Position numbers and translations under genes: made by a program. The notes below the pieces were generated by a model. That model did no database searches and had not been told where the DNA came from. It saw nothing but the letters and a program-made list of their open reading frames with translations. From the NCBI GenBank assembly GCA_900548455.1, contig URKQ01000012.1, forward strand, positions 31,762 through 95,761: a stretch of 64,000 nucleotides of DNA. Reading direction: 5' to 3'. This document shows positions 52,550-58,868 of the stretch, piece after piece (position 1 is the first letter of the stretch; each line of letters begins with the position of its first letter). This DNA comes from an uncultured Clostridium sp. (lineage in GTDB: Bacteria > Bacillota > Clostridia > Clostridiales > Clostridiaceae).

Positions 52550-52981
52550 ATGATATATAGTGAAAAAGTAATGGATCATTTTACAAACCCAAGAAATGTT
52601 GGAGAAATTAAAGATGCCAATGGTGTTGGAGAAGTAGGAAACGCAAAATGTGGAGATATAATGAGAGTTTATCTAAAAGTTGAAGATGACGTTATCGTTG
52701 ACTGTAAATTTAAAACTTTTGGATGTGGTTCAGCTATAGCTTCTTCAAGTATGGCTACAGAGCTTATAAAAGGAAAAACTATAGATGAAGCTTGGACTTT
52801 AACTAATAAAGCTGTTGCAGAAGCTTTAGATGGTCTTCCACCAATAAAAATGCATTGCTCAGTTCTTGCTGAAGAAGCAATTCATAAAGCTATAAATGAC
52901 TATAGAGAGAAAAAAGGTCTAGATGTTTGGGATTATGAAGAACATGATGATATCCATGACCACGTTCATGGAGAAGAATAG
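52550..52981 (+). CDS. nifU: Fe-S cluster scaffold IscU/NifU N-terminal type
   Basis: A 143-residue scaffold with the three cluster-ligand cysteines in NAKCGDIM, TFGCGSAIASS and MHCSVLAE. The C-terminus extends into a histidine/aspartate-rich tail (EEHDDIHDHVHGEE) that is absent from the paralogue at 56503. It accepts sulfur from IscS and assembles [2Fe-2S] or [4Fe-4S] clusters. GGAGG precedes the ATG. Confidence 0.94.
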   Translation: MIYSEKVMDHFTNPRNVGEIKDANGVGEVGNAKCGDIMRVYLKVEDDVIVDCKFKTFGCGSAIASSSMATELIKGKTIDEAWTLTNKAVAEALDGLPPIKMHCSVLAEEAIHKAINDYREKKGLDVWDYEEHDDIHDHVHGEE

Positions 52982-52994
52982 GTGAGATAATCAT

Positions 52995-54077
52995 ATGAAG
53001 AAAAAAGTTGTTATAGGAATGAGTGGAGGAGTAGATAGTTCTGTTGCTGCTTACCTTTTAAAAGAACAGGGGTATGAAGTTATAGGAATTATGATGAAAC
53101 TTGCTCCAGACAATCCGGAATATGCCGAAAATGAAGGTGGATGTTGCTCCCTTTCTGCAGTAAATGATGCAAGAAGAGTAGCTGATGTTTTAGATATACC
53201 TTTTTATGTTATGAATTTTAAGGAGCCTTTTAAAAAGCATGTTGTAGACGTGTTTGTAGACGAATATTTTAAAGGAAGAACTCCTAATCCTTGCATTGAG
53301 TGTAATAGAAAGATTAAATTTGAAGAGTTTTTAAGAAAAGCTAGAGCATTAGGTGCAGATTATATTGCAACTGGACACTATGCAAAGGTTGAATTTAAGG
53401 ATGGACGATATAAGTTAATTAGATCTGAAGATGATAAAAAGGATCAAACATATGCTCTATATAGTTTAACTCAGGAGCAACTAGCACATACTTTAATGCC
53501 ATGTGGAGAATATTCTAAAACGCAAATTAGAGAGATAGCTGAAAAAATAGGACTAGAAGTATTTAGAAAGAAAGACTCTCAAGAAATCTGTTTTATTCCA
53601 GATAATGATCATGGAAGTTATATAAATAGATTTAGTGGCAGAGAAGTAAAACCAGGAAATTTCGTAGATAAAGAAGGAAATATTCTTGGAAAGCATAAAG
53701 GAATAGTATATTATACTATAGGTCAAAGAAAGGGGTTAGGTATAGCCCTAGGAAGACCAGTCTTTGTAACAGATATTATTCCTGAGAGAAACGAAGTAGT
53801 CTTAGGTGATGAAAAAGAAATATTCCAAAGAACTCTTATTGCGGATAAAGTTAACCTAATTTCTATAGATAAAATAGATGGTGAGATTGAAGTAGAAGCT
53901 AAGGTTAGATATTCTGCAAAGCCTGCAAAAGCAAAACTTACACAAATAAGTGAAGATAGAATTAAGCTTGTTTTTGATGAACCTCAAAGAGCTATAACAA
54001 AAGGTCAGTCTGTAGTTATATATAGAGGTAATGAAGTAATAGGTGGCGGAATTATAGAAGATAAAGAAAATTCTTAG
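52995..54077 (+). CDS. mnmA: tRNA-specific 2-thiouridylase MnmA
   Basis: A 360-residue enzyme: PP-loop GMSGGVDSSVAAYLL at the N-terminus, catalytic cysteines in TPNPCIECNRKIKF and SQEICFIPD, and the C-terminal beta-barrel with GLGIALGRPVFV. It makes the 2-thiouridine at position 34 of tRNA-Glu, -Gln and -Lys with sulfur from IscS. It starts 13 bases after nifU and closes the isc operon. Downstream, 54078-54354 contains a terminator at 54213 and otherwise no gene. Confidence 0.95.
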   Translation: MKKKVVIGMSGGVDSSVAAYLLKEQGYEVIGIMMKLAPDNPEYAENEGGCCSLSAVNDARRVADVLDIPFYVMNFKEPFKKHVVDVFVDEYFKGRTPNPCIECNRKIKFEEFLRKARALGADYIATGHYAKVEFKDGRYKLIRSEDDKKDQTYALYSLTQEQLAHTLMPCGEYSKTQIREIAEKIGLEVFRKKDSQEICFIPDNDHGSYINRFSGREVKPGNFVDKEGNILGKHKGIVYYTIGQRKGLGIALGRPVFVTDIIPERNEVVLGDEKEIFQRTLIADKVNLISIDKIDGEIEVEAKVRYSAKPAKAKLTQISEDRIKLVFDEPQRAITKGQSVVIYRGNEVIGGGIIEDKENS

Positions 54078-54212
54078 CCCATTTTAAATAAGCTAAATTT
54101 GATATTAATAGTTTCGGGCGGCCTTGTAGATAGTTCACTTAAGAGAGTGAAGAGTGAAGAGGGAAAAGTTAAAGATGGGACTGTATGAAAATTAAATAAT
54201 AAGCCTTAAAAT

Positions 54213-54252
54213 AAAAAAGACCAAATTCAAAAAATGAATTTGGCCTTTTTTG
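54213..54252 (+). terminator. Intrinsic terminator after the isc-mnmA operon
   Basis: AAAAAAGACCAAATTC (54213-54228) pairs with GAATTTGGCCTTTTTT (54236-54251), one mismatch. The T run makes it efficient in the plus direction and the A run in the other. Confidence 0.82.
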
Positions 54253-54354
54253 CGCATAACACTAGTTCAAGCCTTAAAAAATATGTATTATGACTTTTAA
54301 TAGAGTACAAGGTTCCTAACTTTACAACATGTTGTAATTTTAAAAACTGGTGAA

Positions 54355-54687
54355 TTAGATAATATTCCCGTGAATGATATTATTTATGGAGTTGCTCATG
54401 GATTCCCATGTTTCTATAAAATTTTTTAATTCTTCATTACCTTTTTCTGTTAAACTGTAATACTTTCGAGCTGGACCTAAAGGTGATTCCTTCATAGTAG
54501 AAGAAATAAAGCCATTTTTCTGTAGTCTTATATATAAGGGATAAAGAGTGCCTTCAGATATATTTGTAAATCCATTCTCTTTTAAAATTTTAACTATGTC
54601 ATATCCATAGACCTCTTTTTTTATATCAATAATCTTTAAAACACATCCCTCTAGGCTGCCTTTTAGAAGTTGAGATTTATTATTCAT
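54355..54687 (-). CDS. PadR family transcriptional regulator
   Basis: A 110-residue PadR-s1 type repressor: SLEGCVLKIIDIKKEVYGYD opens the winged helix, ISEGTLYPLYIRLQKNG is the recognition helix, and KYYSLTEKGNEEL the wing; a short C-terminal helix dimerises. It follows a HAAS-domain membrane gene by 14 bases on the minus strand. PadR regulators of this kind usually control their own operon, and a palindrome at 55421-55467 is the likely operator. The order here is unusual in that the regulator lies downstream. Confidence 0.9.
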   Translation of the reverse strand: MNNKSQLLKGSLEGCVLKIIDIKKEVYGYDIVKILKENGFTNISEGTLYPLYIRLQKNGFISSTMKESPLGPARKYYSLTEKGNEELKNFIETWESMSNSINNIIHGNII

Positions 54688-54701
54688 TTTAATAGCTCCT
54701 A

Positions 54702-55376
54702 TTATTTATTTTCATAAAAATATTGTATTAGTAAAATTATTAAAAGTATCCCCATAAATGCTAAGTAGTTAATCTTAAATAGAGATATATTTAAGTATAG
54801 TTTAGTTAAAACGAATATTCCAATTAATGTGCAAAATAAAAGCCACAGACATAGAGTTAGTTTTCTATCTTCTTTTTTATTATTACTATTAAGTATTTTA
54901 TAAAATTTAGGCGTTTTAGACAAAAGATAAGATGCAAGTAATAGTGCCAGTAGAGTATTAACAACCATAGATATAGTTACATTAACAGAAAAGGTTAAGT
55001 TTCCACTAAACCAACTTTTAATTAATTCTCCATTAAGCATTTCAAAGATACCTGTAAAAACAAATAACATTAAAGGAATCTTTGATAGTTTCCAATATAA
55101 TTTTTTCCATGAAGAATAGTTGTTCCAAGACTCATTTATAAATTCCTCACAAAATGAATCTAAGTCTGTGGTACCTAGGATATTTTCAATGTCAACATTT
55201 TCCTCTTCAGCCTGCAGAAATAAGTCTAGACAATGATGGCTAAATTCTTCAGCTTCATTGTCATTTATTTTTGAGTAGCGAATTTTTAATAGTATCTTAT
55301 CAAATTTTTCTTGATTTTCTTTAGTTAATTTACTACTAAATTTATTAATTTCCTTTATATATTGTTTTGTTCTCAA
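54702..55376 (-). CDS. HAAS-domain membrane protein (DUF1700/DUF1129-like)
   Basis: A 224-residue protein: an N-terminal HAAS-like helical domain (about residues 1-85), which often accompanies PadR regulators, then four membrane helices. The function of such proteins is poorly known; they are thought to sense or transmit membrane stress together with the PadR regulator. The start is TTG at 55376, eight bases after GGGGG; no in-frame ATG is nearby. The gene and padR form a two-gene operon under the palindrome at 55421. Confidence 0.75.
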   Translation of the reverse strand: MRTKQYIKEINKFSSKLTKENQEKFDKILLKIRYSKINDNEAEEFSHHCLDLFLQAEEENVDIENILGTTDLDSFCEEFINESWNNYSSWKKLYWKLSKIPLMLFVFTGIFEMLNGELIKSWFSGNLTFSVNVTISMVVNTLLALLLASYLLSKTPKFYKILNSNNKKEDRKLTLCLWLLFCTLIGIFVLTKLYLNISLFKINYLAFMGILLIILLIQYFYENK

Positions 55377-55420
55377 TTAATTTTCCCCCAATCATATCAA
55401 TACTATTATACATTGCAAGG

Positions 55421-55467
55421 TATTATGCTATGCAATATAGTTTGTAGCTATATTGTATTGCATAATA
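55421..55467 (-). promoter_or_regulatory. Large palindrome, candidate PadR operator
   Basis: TATTATGCTATGCAATATAG (55421-55440) and the reverse complement of 55448-55467 agree at 18 of 20 positions, around a 7-base centre. The element lies 45 bases upstream of the HAAS gene start, overlapping the region where a -35 box for the minus-strand promoter would be (TATAAT-like box near 55403-55411). Confidence 0.55.
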
Positions 55468-55539
55468 GACTAGGTGTCAAGAAAAAAATCCCGTGTATTT
55501 TACTAGAGGTAATATACATGGGATAACGAGTGTTTTAAG

Positions 55540-56055
55540 TTATTTTACTGCATTGTTCATTCGGCATAACGACCAGCAAAGGGATGAAACTTTTATGACA
55601 TTACTAAAATTCCAAAGATTATCAACAACTCTTAATTCAACATTTCTATTAAATAGTTCTTCAAATAAGTTAGAAATTTCAAATTTACCAATTGGCTTTT
55701 CAGAAGTTTTACTTACATAATATCCAGCAGTGGCATCTTGTAATTGAAAATTTGATGGATCAAATTCATATAGATAAAGTTTTGTGTTTAGCATTGTATG
55801 AAACCAACTATTTTCAATAACTACAACATGATTGCAACCTTTTGAAGTGAAAAATTTGTTTATATCTTCTTTTGTTGCATTCTCCCCAATATAATAACCG
55901 ATTCGGGGACAGTCTCTTGGAGTCAAAAAATTTGGTAGACATTTTTCTTCTATAGCCCAAACTAAGGGAGTATTTTTGTCCAAATCAACCCGTATAGGTG
56001 TACGTGGATTGAATATGCTTATGTCACTTTCTTCGCTTACATGAAATAATCTCAT
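55540..56055 (-). CDS. DUF6886 family protein
   Basis: A 171-residue cytosolic protein with MRLFHVSEESDISIFNPR at the N-terminus, then VWAIEEKCLPNFLTPRDCPR and, near the middle, YLYEFDPSNFQLQD, the order of motifs I recall for DUF6886 proteins. Function unknown. The start at 56055 has AGGAGG seven bases upstream; a longer reading from 56073 lacks a site. It stands alone on the minus strand, convergent to nothing and adjoining a repeat-rich region. Confidence 0.75.
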   Translation of the reverse strand: MRLFHVSEESDISIFNPRTPIRVDLDKNTPLVWAIEEKCLPNFLTPRDCPRIGYYIGENATKEDINKFFTSKGCNHVVVIENSWFHTMLNTKLYLYEFDPSNFQLQDATAGYYVSKTSEKPIGKFEISNLFEELFNRNVELRVVDNLWNFSNVIKVSSLCWSLCRMNNAVK

Positions 56056-56094
56056 TGCTATTCCTCCTTGCATATGTAAAATTTAAAATTAGGA

Positions 56095-56178
56095 ATTAAG
56101 AATTGAAAATGAAGGAAGAAATTCCAGTTGAATTTCAACAATAATTTTGGATTTTACATTTTAAATTCTCAATTACAT
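56095..56178 (-). repeat. Interspersed repeat family 2, copy II
   Basis: Reverse complement aligns with 1254-1310 (AAAATGTAAAAT, TTGTTGAAATT, GGAATTTCTTC). This copy is longer and imperfectly palindromic: the GAATTAAGAATTGAAAATG side faces TTTTACATTTTAAATTCTC. Confidence 0.5.
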
Positions 56179-56220
56179 TATATAACATATGTATTGATAG
56201 AATATACTAAATATCTAAGG

Positions 56221-56419
56221 CTCTGTATGCATTTACAGTGATGCACACAGATGCCTATAAGCTCTTTCAAAAGGAACCCTATGGTTCCCTTTGAGTATCT
56301 CTCCTTAACAAGGAGGGAACAGGGGCCCCTTCCAACCCCTCTTAGAAAAAGCCGTGCATAAGCTATTAAATTATTGCCAGCTTAACTTTTACGTTCTATC
56401 ACTGTATTTTACTACAGAG
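56221..56419. mobile_element. MITE-like element with inverted terminal repeats
   Basis: CTCTGTA (56221-56227) and TACAGAG (56413-56419) are inverted ends, extended inward by TACAGTGAT (56234-56242) and ATCACTGTA (56398-56406). The right end is repeat family 1 in inverted orientation (56381-56422). The interior has stable small hairpins (AAAGGAACC/GGTTCCCTTT, CTCCTT/AAGGAG) and no reading frame. The flanks AAATATCT and AGATATATTT are also near-complementary. No transposase is present, so it would depend on one elsewhere. Confidence 0.5.
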
Positions 56420-56502
56420 ATATATTTAATAAAAAATGTACAATTTCTTCTTAAAGTGTTATGTTATAAATATATAAGAAAACTTGGATGGAGGGATAAT
56501 CA

Positions 56503-56904
56503 ATGGATTATAGTGATAAGGTGTTAGAACATTTTTATTCTCCTAGGAATGTAGGAACTTTGCCTAATGCAAACGGGGTTGGAGAATGTGGAGACCCGAG
56601 GTGTGGGGATGTAATGAAGATATATTTAAATATAGAGGATAATATTATAAAAGAAGTGAGGTTTATGACTTTTGGATGTGGTTCGGCTATTGCGTCTTCA
56701 AGTATTGCAACAGAACTAATTAAGGGGAAATCTTTGGAGGAAGCTTGGAATATAACTAATCAATCAGTTATAGAAGCCTTAGATGGGCTGCCAACTACTA
56801 AGATTCATTGCTCCGTTCTTGCAGAGCAGACAATACATAAAGCAATAAACACCTATAGAGAAAGTTGTGGACTTGATAAATGGGAAGATAAGTACGATAG
56901 TTAA
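56503..56904 (+). CDS. Second NifU/IscU-type scaffold protein
   Basis: A 133-residue paralogue of the scaffold at 52550, with the same cluster ligands in DPRCGDVM, TFGCGSAIASS and IHCSVLAE, and the same start pattern MDYSDKVLEHFYSPRNVG. It lacks the histidine-rich tail of the other copy. It has no IscS beside it and is expressed separately, so it may serve a different client or condition, or act as a backup. Confidence 0.9.
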   Translation: MDYSDKVLEHFYSPRNVGTLPNANGVGECGDPRCGDVMKIYLNIEDNIIKEVRFMTFGCGSAIASSSIATELIKGKSLEEAWNITNQSVIEALDGLPTTKIHCSVLAEQTIHKAINTYRESCGLDKWEDKYDS

Positions 56905-56995
56905 TTGTAAAGTATAAACTCTTTTGATTTGGGAAACATAATAAGATGTGTAGATATTATTATGGTAGTTCCTATTGAAAGGAGTTTATTTTTTT

Positions 56996-57514
56996 ATGGC
57001 TAAAAGTAGGGATTTCATTTATAAAGAAGTGTTAGATATAAATGGACATAAGCTAGGTTATATTAAAGATATAATTGTGGACTTTGGCAAAAAAAAAGTT
57101 TTGGGTTTTAAAATAAACTCTTATAAGTTATTAAAAAAGGAATACGTAATCTTTATAGAAAATATTATTTATTCCAAAACTAAAATAATAGTTAAAAATA
57201 TGGATGAAGGAGACTATCTTCAGTTTTCGTATATATTAAATATGCATGTAATAGATAAGTATTTTAATGTTTTGGGGTTAGTTAGGGAAATAATCTTTGA
57301 CGAGAGTACTTATGATATTAAAGCAATATTTATTAAAGATTATAGTTTTTTTAAGGGATTTAAGAATAGAAGAGTATTATTAGTTGACGATTTAATTATA
57401 GGTGAAAAGTATATTTTATATGAAAGTCAAAATAAAAGTATTAAAATGGAATGTATACCTAGTCTAGATAAAAGTGTGTATCAGAAAAGGAACATATACT
57501 ATGAAAAAGATTAA
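56996..57514 (+). CDS. PRC-barrel domain protein
   Basis: A 172-residue protein with two PRC-barrel repeats: DFIYKEVLDINGHKLGYIKDI at about residues 4-25, cut here into KEVLDINGHKLGYIKD, and a second copy beginning HVIDKYFNVLGLVREI near residue 85. PRC-barrels bind RNA or protein partners and occur in small sporulation-related proteins of Firmicutes (YlmC/YmxH type). The ATG at 56996 follows AAAGGAG; a TTG at 56975 has none. It overlaps the next gene by 14 bases. Confidence 0.8.
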   Translation: MAKSRDFIYKEVLDINGHKLGYIKDIIVDFGKKKVLGFKINSYKLLKKEYVIFIENIIYSKTKIIVKNMDEGDYLQFSYILNMHVIDKYFNVLGLVREIIFDESTYDIKAIFIKDYSFFKGFKNRRVLLVDDLIIGEKYILYESQNKSIKMECIPSLDKSVYQKRNIYYEKD

Positions 57515-58523
57515 ATGGAATTTAAAATATATTATTATATTATTAGTGGCAGCATCTATAGTATTTTTGTATTGGAGATTTCCAATATTCAAGGAACTAA
57601 TGGGTGTAGTTTTGATTTCATTCATAATAACATATACATTAAAGCCATTGCAAAAATTATTGATGGAAAGAGGACTAAATAGGAAGTTAAGTTCCATAAT
57701 TGTAGTTTTAGGAATACTTGCTGTTATGGGAACTTTTATTGCTGTTTTTATTCCTTGGATATATAATGAAAGTTCTAATTTTGCACAGGCCATAGCTGAA
57801 TTTAAAGAGTACTTTGATATTGCTATGGAAAAGGTTAACCATTTGTCCAATATTGATTTTATGAAAGAAGTTTTTCATAATTCCTATGGAAAAATAAAGG
57901 ATGTTATGATTGGGTTAACAAGTAATTTTATATCTGAAATTTTAGCGGTTGCAGAAAATATTTTTTTACTATTTATTATTCCAACACTAGTATATTTCTT
58001 TTTAAGTGATGGAGAGAATATATCTGGGAGTTTGATGAAATATATGCCAGTGAATAATAAGTATGCCATTAAGAAGATGTCAAATCACATTGACAAGGTA
58101 ATGGAGAGATATATCATTACGCAATTTGAATTATGTGGTATAATTGGTGTTTTTACATATTTAGTATTGATTATAACTAAGGTTAAGTATCCTTTTTTAT
58201 TATCTTTTTTAAATGGAGTTTTTAATATTATTCCTTACTTTGGACCAGTAATAGGAGCAGTACCTATAATTTTAGTAGCTTTGATTACATCCACAAAAAA
58301 AGCTGCTGTAGTAACCATATGGCTTATAGTTATCCAACAAGTTGAAGGAGATATAATTTGTCCTAAAATTTTAGGGGAGACTGTTAATTCACATCCAGTA
58401 ACCATACTATTATTACTTATAATAGGTGGAAGTTTAGCTGGAATAATTGGGATGATATTGGTAATACCAGTTTGGACAATGATTAAAATAGTTATGGTAG
58501 AAATTGAAGCATATTTATTTTAA
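57501..58523 (+). CDS. AI-2E family transporter
   Basis: A 340-residue membrane protein of the AI-2E/YdiK/PerM family with about eight helices and a large cytosolic loop. Typical late motifs are NGVFNIIPYFGPVIGAVP and GGSLAGIIGMILVIPVW. Some members export autoinducer-2, others act as Na+/H+ antiporters, so the substrate is open. The ATG at 57501 is nine bases after AAAAGGA and overlaps the PRC-barrel gene, suggesting coupling. Confidence 0.88.
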   Translation: MKKIKWNLKYIIILLVAASIVFLYWRFPIFKELMGVVLISFIITYTLKPLQKLLMERGLNRKLSSIIVVLGILAVMGTFIAVFIPWIYNESSNFAQAIAEFKEYFDIAMEKVNHLSNIDFMKEVFHNSYGKIKDVMIGLTSNFISEILAVAENIFLLFIIPTLVYFFLSDGENISGSLMKYMPVNNKYAIKKMSNHIDKVMERYIITQFELCGIIGVFTYLVLIITKVKYPFLLSFLNGVFNIIPYFGPVIGAVPIILVALITSTKKAAVVTIWLIVIQQVEGDIICPKILGETVNSHPVTILLLLIIGGSLAGIIGMILVIPVWTMIKIVMVEIEAYLF

Positions 58524-58537
58524 GTGGTAAAACTATA

Positions 58538-58566
58538 TTGACATTTTAAAAAAACATAAATATAAT
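58538..58566 (+). promoter_or_regulatory. Consensus sigma-A promoter of the alaS operon
   Basis: TTGACA (58538-58543), 17-base spacer, TATAAT (58561-58566): a perfect consensus just upstream of the T-box leader. Confidence 0.88.
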
Positions 58567-58577
58567 TTATCTATATA

Positions 58578-58771
58578 TAGAATATTTAGCAATGAGAAGA
58601 CTTAGTAGGTATGGAAAATCTAAAGAGAGAAAGTGGTTGGTGAAAACTTTTGTTGGAACATACTGAAGCTACCTTTGAGCTATTTTAATGAAGAGATACT
58701 ATGTCTATAGTATAATTAGGGTGGTAACGCGGATATACTTTCGTCCCTTGGTAGGGATGAAAGTTTTTTTT
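58578..58771 (+). promoter_or_regulatory. T-box riboswitch, alanine-specific
   Basis: The T-box sequence AGGGTGGTAACGCGG (58718-58732) is followed by a terminator with arms ACTTTCGTCCCT (58737-58748) and AGGGATGAAAGT (58753-58764) and a T run. In Stem I the probable specifier codon is GCT (58668-58670), which reads alanine tRNA and fits the alaS gene below; TGGT in the T-box bulge matches a tRNA ending ACCA. Uncharged tRNA-Ala would favour readthrough. The rest of 58524-58868 holds the promoter and a short spacer. Confidence 0.92.
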
Positions 58772-58868
58772 GATGCTCAGGAAAAGGATAATTAATGAAA
58801 AAAGCCTAGGTATTAAAGTAAAATGAATAAAAAAACGATTTAATGGAAATGATTAGGAGGAATAGTAA

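Larger units (their letters stand above)
56056..56502. other. Gene-free, repeat-rich intergenic region
   Basis: This 447-base stretch holds, in order, a ribosome binding site for the minus-strand DUF6886 gene, repeat family 2 copy II (56095-56178), a MITE-like element with inverted ends (56221-56419) and the leader of the second nifU gene. No open reading frame with a ribosome site is seen. Confidence 0.6.

Noticed and set aside
54100..54212. Possible small gene or structured RNA after mnmA
   Set aside because: The stretch with repeated GTGAAGAG units has no ribosome site or clear fold, and only the terminator at 54213 is supportable.
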